Positions 1-5,917 of a DNA stretch of 9,090 nucleotides are shown in pieces (the stretch's first letter is position 1; each line of letters opens with the position of its first letter). A program made the translations under genes and the position numbers. This stretch comes from a bacterium (GTDB lineage: Bacteria; Verrucomicrobiota; Verrucomicrobiia; Limisphaerales; UBA11358). The notes beneath the pieces were generated by a model. That model did not search any database and was not told where the DNA came from. It worked only from the letters and a program-made list of their open reading frames with translations. The stretch is from NCBI GenBank assembly GCA_021781185.1, contig JAJXXI010000267.1, positions 1 through 9,090 of the forward strand. Direction: 5' to 3'.

Positions 1-2
1 CC

Positions 3-68
3 AACGATGAATGGGAAACCGGAAAAATCTACCTCAACATGGAATGCCAATCCCAGCCCTCTGTTTGA
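3..68 (+). pseudogene. 3' end of an IS256/mutator-like transposase (partial at window edge)
   Basis: The frame entering from the left edge encodes 21 residues, beginning NDEWETGKIYLNMEC and stopping with TGA at 66-68. The NDEW...Y(L/M)..E pattern resembles the C-terminal end of IS256 (mutator) family transposases, where an acidic-Trp motif is followed by a Tyr-hydrophobic-x-(M/L)-E segment just before the stop. About 11 bases after the stop comes a TTTTACA-A-rich sequence like an IS256-family terminal repeat, which supports the call. Only the tail is visible, so whether the transposase is intact upstream cannot be judged. Frame 1 is also open, to 127-129, but its product is not recognisable. 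The identification rests on motif memory and is tentative. Confidence 0.4.
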
Positions 69-78
69 TGCTCAACGA

Positions 79-104
79 TTTTACAGAAAAAAATTTGCGC
101 CGCC
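79..104. mobile_element. Candidate right terminal repeat of an IS256-family element
   Basis: The segment begins TTTTACAGAAAAAAATTTGC and ends GCCGCC. IS256-family right ends typically read TTTTACACA followed by an A/T-rich block and then a GC-richer outer tip, directly downstream of the transposase stop. The layout here fits that: stop at 66-68, then 10 bp, then this repeat. The matching left repeat lies outside the window, so the exact outer boundary and target duplication cannot be set. Confidence 0.38.
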
Positions 105-540
105 GGGGCAAACGGACATTCATTATTAATGAAAGGCTCTTTCAAAACCCCGTAGTAACGAGGCTCAAACTTCAAGATTGTCAAAGAATAGGGAGACTCC
201 TCACGTCGGCTGCTACAGTTTTTAAAGAAACTCAAGAGGTTGACTTCATGATTTTGGAAGTAATCGGGTTAGTGCCGAGAAATTGATTTCGGCCTTCACC
301 GCACTGGCACCATTCCGTCTCAGCTTAACCTGAAATTCATTTGATCACAACGACATATGCTCCGGTGCAGGCATCCAAACGAAATCATTGGAGATTTTTG
401 CACCCCTCATTTTTTCTCGAACAAAACTCCAAAAGAAAGCAAAAACGCGCACGGAATGCATGTCCTAAAAGCGAGCAGCGTTGTCCTGTATATGGATAGA
501 GCCAACTGTCTAAAAATGGTTCAATTTGACTAGTAAAGAT
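105..540. other. Gene-free, AT-richer stretch upstream of the PEP-CTERM gene
   Basis: I find no convincing coding region here. An open frame from 11 to 286 on the plus strand and one from 29 to 235 on the minus strand give compositionally random proteins with no recognisable motif, and both run through the IS end. No tRNA-like fold, long inverted repeat or tandem array was seen. The base composition is visibly richer in A+T than the coding DNA after 1350, and homopolymer A and T runs are common. The promoter of the downstream exported-protein gene should lie near the right end, but no good -35/-10 pair could be assigned. Confidence 0.5.
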
Positions 541-560
541 TATTGCTAAAAACAATTGTT

Positions 561-1259
561 ATGAAGAAATCCTATCTATCATTGCTTGCCGTCAGTTTTC
601 TGTGTGCGTCAAGTTCGTTTGCGGCCCTCTCCACCGTCACATTAACGCAGGACACTCACCAATACTCCGGCGGGAATAGTGGTGGTGAATTTAAAGCCGT
701 CACCAGTGGCAACGGCACGTTTCAAACTTTTTGCATTGATGTCGGCCACGAATTCTATTCTAAAGGGACCTATAATTATACCATCAGCCAGCAGACCTAT
801 GCCGGGTCCGGCAACAACATTTCCATTGGAACTGCCTGGCTTTACAGCCAGTTTTTGAGTGGTGGGTTGAGCGCTTATGGGTATAATTACACGCTTGGCT
901 CCACCAGAACTGCCAGTGCCACATCATTGCAGGCCGTTTTCTGGGGGTTGGAAAATGAGTTTTACGACAAGTCTGGAAATTTGTTCAACAATAAAAATCC
1001 CTTTTACAACGCTGTCGTCGCTAAGTTTGGAACGCTTGCTGCCGCTGAAGCCGACGCTGGTGCCAACAACATTTATGGCGTGGCGGTAATGAACTTGTAT
1101 TCTGGCAGTAACCCGAATCAGAATCTTCATCAAAGCCAATTGATCGAATTGCGTTCGATTCCGGAACCCTCGACGGTTGTCGCTGGAGCGCTTTTGCTAC
1201 TGCCCTTGGGTGTGAGCACTATCCGGATTCTCCGACGCAAGCAGGTGGCGTTAAAGTAA
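561..1259 (+). CDS. PEP-CTERM sorting-domain secreted protein with possible thioester-type domain
   Basis: This is an exported protein of 232 residues. It starts MKKSYLSLLAVSFLCASSSFA, a classical signal peptide (Lys-rich n-region, hydrophobic core, cleavage near SFA-A at 21/22). It ends with a PEP-CTERM tag: PEPS at 201-204, a hydrophobic helix at about 205-223, then an Arg/Lys cluster (RRK, 225-227). Such tags are recognised and removed by an exosortase during export to the cell surface or extracellular matrix. The middle is rich in Gly, Ser, Asn and Tyr. It contains FCID (Cys58), IGTAWLYSQF (89-98) and LQAVFWGLENEF (Gln124), the spacing and context of Cys-Gln internal-thioester domains of surface adhesins. 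ATG 561 is preferred because it starts the signal peptide directly; an in-frame TTG at 543 would add six residues. Neither has a clear ribosome binding site. The substrate or partner is unknown. Confidence 0.88.
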   Translation: MKKSYLSLLAVSFLCASSSFAALSTVTLTQDTHQYSGGNSGGEFKAVTSGNGTFQTFCIDVGHEFYSKGTYNYTISQQTYAGSGNNISIGTAWLYSQFLSGGLSAYGYNYTLGSTRTASATSLQAVFWGLENEFYDKSGNLFNNKNPFYNAVVAKFGTLAAAEADAGANNIYGVAVMNLYSGSNPNQNLHQSQLIELRSIPEPSTVVAGALLLLPLGVSTIRILRRKQVALK

Positions 1260-1292
1260 TTTTGCAATCAGGAAACACCCGCATTCCCCTTC

Positions 1293-1319
1293 AGGCCGAC
1301 CCTTGTGGTCGGCCTTTTT
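1293..1319 (+). terminator. Intrinsic terminator of the PEP-CTERM gene
   Basis: AGGCCGACC (1293-1301), the loop CTTGT and GGTCGGCCT (1307-1315) form a perfect 9-bp GC-rich stem followed by T residues through 1319. It lies 33 bp after the PEP-CTERM stop codon and faces a convergent gene ending at 1351. The T tract exists only in the plus direction, so it should chiefly stop plus-strand transcription. The stem could still act on transcripts arriving from the other side. Confidence 0.9.
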
Positions 1320-1350
1320 GTTGCCGCCACTTGACGCAGGCAACCCAAAA

Positions 1351-2172
1351 TCAAAAGAACGGATTGTGTTCCTGCTCTTCCGCCACCGTCGTCAGCGGAC
1401 CATGGCCGGGGCAGATCAAGGTTTCGGGCGGCAGTGACAAGATCTGCCCGTTCACGCCGCGTTTCGCCAGTTCCCATGCGCCGTTGCCATTGCCCATTGA
1501 ACCGGCAAAAACCGTGTCGCCCACCACTGCCACCAGTGGCGCGTCGTCCTGCCAGTCGCTGATGAGATACGTCACGCCGTCATCCGCATGGCCCGGCGTG
1601 TCGCGATGGGTGATGCGCAGGCCGCCCAGCCCAATGATTTCGCCGGGCCGGTTGCGCTGCTCCGCCGGCGCCTTTTGGGAACCGCTGTGCAGCCGCGCCT
1701 TGGGAAAGGCTGCGCGAAAATGCGGCAGCGCCTCGACGTGATCCCAGTGCGAGTGGGTGATGAAAATTTCCCGCAACGTCAGACTTTCCGCCGCCATGAG
1801 GTCGAGCACGGGCTTTGCATCCATACCGGTGTCGAACAGCGCGGCTGTGCGCGTGAGCTCATCCCAGACGAGGTAGCAGTTCACTGACATGTCATCGTCC
1901 CGGGTCGTGATCATCCGCAGTTTGCGCCAGCGGGACAAATCCTTTGGTGCCGGCAACCAGCCGCAGGTGATGGCTGCAAGTTTTTGCGGGTGCAGCCCGG
2001 AGACCTTCGCCAGCGCGGCAATATTGATTTTCTTATCCAACCGTCCGGTGTCGGTGAATGCGACGAATTCGCCTTCAGAAATTCCGGCCGCCGCTGCCGC
2101 CGCCGTGATGGAAACGCTGCTCATCACGCAGGCTTTGCGGATAATGTCACCGGCATGGTCTTCCAGTTGCAT
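1351..2172 (-). CDS. MBL-fold metallo-hydrolase with N-terminal HTH-like extension
   Basis: The 273-residue protein has a C-terminal glyoxalase II-like metallo-beta-lactamase domain at about 86-265. All metal ligands are visible: THSHWDH (His140, His142, Asp144, His145), TPGHADD (His195), VVGDTVF (Asp219) and CPGHGPL (His257). These predict a dinuclear metal hydrolase in the cytoplasm, since no signal peptide is seen. The substrate cannot be deduced; thioester or lactone hydrolysis is a family-level guess. Residues 1-80 are extra: Ala-rich and helical, with a pattern (ITAAAAAAGISEGEF, then INIAALAKVSGLHPQKLAAI) suggesting a small Xre-like helical fold, ending in GWLP before the MBL domain. 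ATG 2172 is the first start after an in-frame stop and keeps the complete N-terminal helix; ATG 2124 is an alternative. No Shine-Dalgarno is visible. It runs divergently from the 58-residue gene. Confidence 0.88.
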   Translation of the reverse strand: MQLEDHAGDIIRKACVMSSVSITAAAAAAGISEGEFVAFTDTGRLDKKINIAALAKVSGLHPQKLAAITCGWLPAPKDLSRWRKLRMITTRDDDMSVNCYLVWDELTRTAALFDTGMDAKPVLDLMAAESLTLREIFITHSHWDHVEALPHFRAAFPKARLHSGSQKAPAEQRNRPGEIIGLGGLRITHRDTPGHADDGVTYLISDWQDDAPLVAVVGDTVFAGSMGNGNGAWELAKRGVNGQILSLPPETLICPGHGPLTTVAEEQEHNPFF

Positions 2173-2250
2173 GCCGGCAACGTAGCGGAATTCTCATTCT
2201 CTGCAAGCGTGTGGCTTGAACCGCTGGCGTAAAACTGCTAAAAAGCGTTC

Positions 2251-2427
2251 GTGCTTGGTTTCAAATCGAAAAAACCTCGGGAACGCTTCTATTTGCTGCC
2301 CGGACAGGGCGGAAGCAATTTCCACCGCAAACAGCGGGTCATCATGCGCTGGACGGTGGCGGTGTCATTGATCTTTGGGCTGATCCTCGCAGTGATCATG
2401 TGGTGGGTGGCGCGCGCGAGGCCTTGA
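2251..2427 (+). CDS. Small single-span membrane protein, function unknown
   Basis: A GTG-started frame encodes 58 residues. A basic N-terminal half (LGFKSKKPRERFYLLPGQGG, then NFHRKQRV) is followed by one hydrophobic helix at about 34-53 (WTVAVSLIFGLILAVIMWW) and a short basic tail (ARARP). By the positive-inside rule the N-terminus is probably cytoplasmic. Support for a real gene: a strong polar/hydrophobic segregation, a frame closed by a TAA just upstream (2239-2241) that leaves GTG 2251 as the only sensible start, and a neat fit between the divergent MBL gene and the surA-like gene, 47 bp before the latter's start. It may be transcribed with the surA-like gene and pdxA. No ribosome binding site is evident. 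I do not recognise a named family. Confidence 0.68.
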   Translation: MLGFKSKKPRERFYLLPGQGGSNFHRKQRVIMRWTVAVSLIFGLILAVIMWWVARARP

Positions 2428-2474
2428 GCGGCGCTTGACCACAAGGCCGGGGTTGTTACCATCCAAAAAATTTG

Positions 2475-3431
2475 ATGAAACTATCATTTTTCATTCTGGC
2501 GCTCGTTGTGTGCGCCTCCATTCCGGTGGTTGCCCAGCCAATGGTCGTTGACGGCATCAAAGGCGTGGTGGCCAGCCGTATTGTCACCTTGTCCGAAGTG
2601 GAAGATTACACCCGGCCGGCCGCCGACTCGCTCCGCCGCCAATATGCCGGACAGCCCGATGTTTTTAACCGAAAGATGAACCAGGCGCTGAACGACAGTC
2701 TGGAGCAACTCGTCGAGCGCATGCTGATCCTCCACAGCTTCGACACCGAAGGCTACAAGTTGCCCGACAGCGTGGTGGATCAACTTGTGCAGGAACGCAT
2801 CCGCGACCGCTTTGGCGACCGGGTTACCTTCATGAAAACCTTGCAGGCGCAGGGCATGACCGTTGAGCAATTCCGCAAGCAAATCCGCGATCAATACATT
2901 GAATCCGCGTTGCGCAACCAGCACGTCCAACGGGAAGTGTTCGTCTCGCCCTACAAGGTTGAGACCTATTACCAGACCCATCAGAAGGATTTCCGGGTGG
3001 AAGACCAGGTCAAGCTCCGCATGATTGTCCTTCCCAAATCCGGACCGGATGACACCAACACCATCAAGCTTGCCCGTGAAATCGAGTCCCAGATCAAGGC
3101 CGGCACGCCCTTCGCCGAGATGGCCACCACCTATTCGCAGGGTTCCCAGCAGCATCAAGGTGGCGACTGGGGCTGGGTGGAACGTTCCGTTCTCCGCAAG
3201 GAACTGGCTGACATCGCCTTCAAACTCAAGCCGGGCGTGGTGAGTGATCCCGTGAACACGCCGGACACCTGCTACCTGATGCTGGTCGAGGGCTCGCGCC
3301 CCGCTCATGTCCAGCCGCTGGATGAAGTTGCGAGCGACATCGAAAAAACCTTGCGCATTCAGGAGCAGGCCCGGCTTCAGACGCAGTGGATTGATAGTCT
3401 CAAAAAGAAGACTTTTATCCGTTACTTCTGA
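2475..3431 (+). CDS. SurA-like periplasmic peptidyl-prolyl cis-trans isomerase
   Basis: The 318-residue protein begins with a signal peptide (MKLSFFILALVVCASIPVVA, cleavage before Gln21). A SurA-type N-terminal chaperone region follows at about 25-165: VDGIKGVVASRIVTLSEVED, then long helices with LEQLVERMLILHSF and FRKQIRDQYIE. A parvulin/PpiC rotamase domain spans about 178-275 (VKLRMIVL, AGTPFAEMATTYSQG, GGDWGWVER, LADIAFKLKPGVVSDPV, YLMLVEG). A C-terminal helix (279-310) would pack back on the N-terminal part, as in SurA. SurA assists folding of outer-membrane proteins in the periplasm. With one parvulin domain instead of two it is shorter than E. coli SurA (428 residues). ATG 2475 is chosen over the adjoining in-frame TTG at 2472. 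pdxA follows 60 bp later on the same strand, a conserved pairing. Confidence 0.9.
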   Translation: MKLSFFILALVVCASIPVVAQPMVVDGIKGVVASRIVTLSEVEDYTRPAADSLRRQYAGQPDVFNRKMNQALNDSLEQLVERMLILHSFDTEGYKLPDSVVDQLVQERIRDRFGDRVTFMKTLQAQGMTVEQFRKQIRDQYIESALRNQHVQREVFVSPYKVETYYQTHQKDFRVEDQVKLRMIVLPKSGPDDTNTIKLAREIESQIKAGTPFAEMATTYSQGSQQHQGGDWGWVERSVLRKELADIAFKLKPGVVSDPVNTPDTCYLMLVEGSRPAHVQPLDEVASDIEKTLRIQEQARLQTQWIDSLKKKTFIRYF

Positions 3432-3434
3432 CGC

Positions 3435-3469
3435 TTTGACGCGTGACCGGTGACGTTTGACCAGTCACC
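3435..3469. repeat. Tandem 7-bp repeat array in the surA-pdxA gap
   Basis: Five consecutive heptamers fill the gap: TTTGACG, CGTGACC, GGTGACG, TTTGACC, AGTCACC. Four of them share the core TGAC at exactly 7-bp spacing (3437, 3444, 3451, 3458), and the fifth has TCAC in the same register. GGTGAC (3449-3454) and GTCACC (3464-3469) can also pair as a 6-bp hairpin. The array lies just after the surA-like stop codon and before pdxA, so it could influence the joint transcript. Confidence 0.6.
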
Positions 3470-3491
3470 AATCCTCCGTCCGTTCGTTACC

Positions 3492-4484
3492 ATGCAAAAC
3501 TGGATCGGCATTTCGCTCGGCGACGTCACCGGCGTCAGTCCCGAAGTCGCACTCAAGGCTGTCGCCGCCGAGTCGCAGTCGGACGACACCAAATATCTTC
3601 TGATCGGCGACGAGAAGGTTGCGCGCCAGCTCAATGCTGCCAACGGTCTGAATCGGCCGCTGGAAAATTTTTCCGGATACGCCGCCGCCGGGAAGTTGTT
3701 TATTGCCAATCCGCTGTCAGAGGCGTTGCCCGAAAGGCTGCCCGCCGGTTCGCCGCTCGCCGCCCGTGCTGCTGTTGCCGCATTGCGCGATGGTGCCCAA
3801 CGCTGCCTGCGCGGTGAACTGGCCGCGCTGGTCACCGCGCCGGTCAACAAGGAATCCATCATCCGCGCCGGCCACAAATTTGTCGGCCAAACAGAATTTC
3901 TTTCCGAACTCGCCGGCACCAGGCGCACCGCGATGATGCTGCTGGGCACCGATGAACATGGCCGCTGGCTGCGCGTGGCCCTGGCCACCATTCACATCGC
4001 CCTCAAATCGGTTGCCGAAAAATTGACGGCGGAAAAGATCATGCTCGCCATTGAACTGGCCGCGCAATCCTGCCGCGACCTTGGCCTGCCGCGCGCGCGC
4101 ATTGCCGTCTGCGGTCTGAATCCGCACGCCGGCGAGGGCGGGGAATTTGGCGACGAGGAAATTACGACGATTGGTCCCGTGGTCCAGCTCATGCAGAAAC
4201 GCGGATTTAATGTCGCCGGCCCGTTGAGCGGTGACACGGTGTTTCACTACGCGTTGCGGGGAGACTTTGACGCCGTCGTGGCGATGTATCACGATCAGGG
4301 ACTGGCACCGCTGAAAGCCGTCGCGTTCGACACCGGGGTCAACTGGACGCTCGGCCTGCCGTTCATCCGCACCTCGCCCGATCACGGCACCGCCTACGAC
4401 ATCGCCGGCAAGGGGATTGCCAATCCTTCAAGCATGATCGCCGCCATCCGGCTGGCGAAGCAACTGGCGCGAAACCGTCAGTAG
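3492..4484 (+). CDS. pdxA: 4-hydroxythreonine-4-phosphate dehydrogenase (PdxA)
   Basis: PdxA oxidises 4-phosphohydroxy-L-threonine with NAD(P)+ in the DXP-dependent route to pyridoxal 5'-phosphate; the product condenses with deoxyxylulose phosphate through PdxJ. It is a cytoplasmic, metal-dependent enzyme, usually a dimer. The 330 residues fit the family. Motifs in order: GDVTGVSPEV (10-19), TAPVNKESIIRAGH (115-128), the metal ligand His168 in ATIHIALKSV, GLNPHAGEGGEFGDEE (208-223, His212), GPLSGDTVFH (243-252), YHDQGLAPLKAVAFDTGVN (266-284, with His267, Lys275, Asn284) and LPFIRTSPDHGTAYDIAG (289-306, Arg293). Two oddities: the usual GDPxGIGPE reads GDVTGVSPE, and the usual GHTE substrate loop reads GQTE (Gln133). 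A PdxA2-like sugar-acid phosphate dehydrogenase is the main alternative. ATG 3492 gives the normal family N-terminus; an in-frame GTG at 3450 would add 14 unlikely residues. Confidence 0.93.
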   Translation: MQNWIGISLGDVTGVSPEVALKAVAAESQSDDTKYLLIGDEKVARQLNAANGLNRPLENFSGYAAAGKLFIANPLSEALPERLPAGSPLAARAAVAALRDGAQRCLRGELAALVTAPVNKESIIRAGHKFVGQTEFLSELAGTRRTAMMLLGTDEHGRWLRVALATIHIALKSVAEKLTAEKIMLAIELAAQSCRDLGLPRARIAVCGLNPHAGEGGEFGDEEITTIGPVVQLMQKRGFNVAGPLSGDTVFHYALRGDFDAVVAMYHDQGLAPLKAVAFDTGVNWTLGLPFIRTSPDHGTAYDIAGKGIANPSSMIAAIRLAKQLARNRQ

Positions 4485-4486
4485 TA

Positions 4487-4505
4487 GGCCGGCATCCTGC
4501 CGGTC
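4487..4505. terminator. Hairpin between convergent pdxA and beta-CASP genes
   Basis: GGCCGGC (4487-4493), loop ATCCT and GCCGGTC (4499-4505) form a 7-bp stem with one G-T pair. It begins 3 bp after the pdxA stop and lies between two converging genes, so it could act as a shared transcript end. No run of T follows on either strand, so it is not a textbook intrinsic terminator. A dispersed REP-like palindrome is an equally good reading. Confidence 0.45.
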
Positions 4506-4518
4506 CAGTTTCCACCGT

Positions 4519-5910
4519 TTACACCTCAATCGTCTCGTTCAGCTTCGGCAGTTGCGGCTTCAGTTTGTATCGCTGTTGAATCAATTTGGCAAGGGTGGTG
4601 CGCGGGCCGTCTTCACCGTGTGTCAGCACCACGCGCGGCTTGCTCGGCGCAATGACGTTGAACCAGGCGAGCAAATCCGTCTGCCCGGCGTGTGCGCTGA
4701 ATCCGCCCAGCGTGTGGATCTGCGCCTTGACCGCAATTTTCTCGCCGAAGAGCTGGACGAATTTTTCACCATTCACCAGCCGCCGGCCGAGCGAACCGTC
4801 GCCCTGATAGCCAACGATGAGCACATGGGTGTCTGGCTTCCAGAGGTTCGCCTTGAAATGGTGCAGGATGCGGCCGCCGGTGCACATGCCGGCGCCGGCC
4901 ATAATCAGACATGGGCCGGGCTGGTCATTGATTTTTTTGGAATCCTCCGCCGTCGGACACAACTGCAGGGTGCGCAAATCGTCCTGCATCGGTTTTTGCG
5001 CAAGGTATTTTAAAAGCTCGTCATCGAACAATTCCTTGTGGTGTGTATAAATCTCCGTCGCTTTGATGGCCATCGGGCTGTCGAGGAAAATGGGGAATGG
5101 TCGCACCAGTTTTTTCCGAAACATCCGGCTTAGCAGCGTCAGCAGCAATTGCGTGCGCCCGACGGCGAAGGTGGGCACCAGGATTTTGCCGCCGCGCCCC
5201 ACCGCGTCATGCACAATTCGGTTGAATTCCTCGATGGTCTCCCCCAGCGGCTGATGGTCGCGATCGCCGTAAGTGGATTCCAGAAACACCAGGTCCGCCC
5301 GCCGGAACGGATCGGCGTCGCGCAGAATCGGCGCGTCTTTCGGGCCGAGGTCGCCGGAGAACACCACGCGCTTCTGCCGGCCGTCATCCTCCACGATCAA
5401 CTGAATGCTCGCCGAGCCCAGCAGATGACCGGCTTCCGCCCAGATGGCTTGAATGCCGGGTGCCACGGCGACGGGCTGCCGATACGGCACGGGTTTGAAG
5501 CATTGAATGACCGCCTCGGCATGGGCGGCGGTGTAAAGCGGTTCCATCGGCGGCTCGGCGGCTCGCTCGCGCTTGCGGTTGATGCGCTCCGCGTCCGCCG
5601 CCTGGAGATGGGCCGAGTCACGGATGATCAGCGCGGAAAGTTCGATCGTTGCCGGCGTGGCATAGACCGGGCCGGTGTAACCGGTCTTGGCGAGCAACGG
5701 CAGCCGGCCGGTGTGATCCAGATGTCCGTGCGTGATGACCACGGCATCCAGCTTGCGCCCGGCCGGCACGGGCGGCCGGTTCAACGAATCGGCGTGCTTG
5801 CCGCCTTGGAACATGCCGCAATCCACCAGAACGCGGGCGGACTTGGTTTGAACGAGATAGGCCGAGCCGGTGACTTCGCCGCCGGCGGCGCCGAGCGTGG
5901 TGATTTTCAT
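4519..5910 (-). CDS. MBL-fold beta-CASP protein (CPSF/YSH1-like RNA-processing nuclease)
   Basis: The 463-residue protein has the full layout of bacterial COG1236-type beta-CASP proteins. The N-terminal MBL half shows TLGAAGGEVTGSAYLV (5-20), VDCGMFQGG, THGHLDHTG (His61, His63, Asp65, His66), AGHLLGSA (His162), FSGDLG (Asp187) and FLESTYGDRDH (209-219). The inserted beta-CASP half shows FLDSPMA (motif A, Asp277), AGAGMCTGGRILHHF (338-352, with the motif B His in HH 350-351) and FSAHAGQTD (motif C, His407), and ends with LTHGE (His431). All zinc ligands are present, so it should be an active metal-dependent nuclease. Relatives cleave or trim RNA; the bacterial target is not known. It follows the AI-2E gene by only 7 bp, which implies co-transcription and probable translational coupling, since no Shine-Dalgarno is visible. 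Confidence 0.92.
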   Translation of the reverse strand: MKITTLGAAGGEVTGSAYLVQTKSARVLVDCGMFQGGKHADSLNRPPVPAGRKLDAVVITHGHLDHTGRLPLLAKTGYTGPVYATPATIELSALIIRDSAHLQAADAERINRKRERAAEPPMEPLYTAAHAEAVIQCFKPVPYRQPVAVAPGIQAIWAEAGHLLGSASIQLIVEDDGRQKRVVFSGDLGPKDAPILRDADPFRRADLVFLESTYGDRDHQPLGETIEEFNRIVHDAVGRGGKILVPTFAVGRTQLLLTLLSRMFRKKLVRPFPIFLDSPMAIKATEIYTHHKELFDDELLKYLAQKPMQDDLRTLQLCPTAEDSKKINDQPGPCLIMAGAGMCTGGRILHHFKANLWKPDTHVLIVGYQGDGSLGRRLVNGEKFVQLFGEKIAVKAQIHTLGGFSAHAGQTDLLAWFNVIAPSKPRVVLTHGEDGPRTTLAKLIQQRYKLKPQLPKLNETIEV

Positions 5911-5917
5911 GACATGG

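Noticed and set aside
1..129. Frame 1 open from the left edge to TAA at 127-129, ending in FAPPGQTDIHY
   Set aside because: It could be the tail of another protein, but it shows no known motif and runs across the IS-like terminal repeat. Frame 3 gives a better transposase-like tail.
11..286. Plus-strand open frame of 91 codons
   Set aside because: It overlaps the probable IS end, has no recognisable motif, no ribosome binding site and a random-looking composition.
526..552. TTGACT and TAAAAA as a promoter for the PEP-CTERM gene
   Set aside because: The spacing is only 15 bp and it would place the transcription start almost on the ATG at 561.
543..560. TTG start giving a longer PEP-CTERM protein
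   Set aside because: It would put six extra residues before a complete signal peptide; ATG 561 starts MKK directly.
2484..3308. 274-codon minus-strand open frame antisense to the surA-like gene
   Set aside because: It is a mirror frame of a well-supported gene, with His/Gly/Leu-rich low-information sequence and no family motif.
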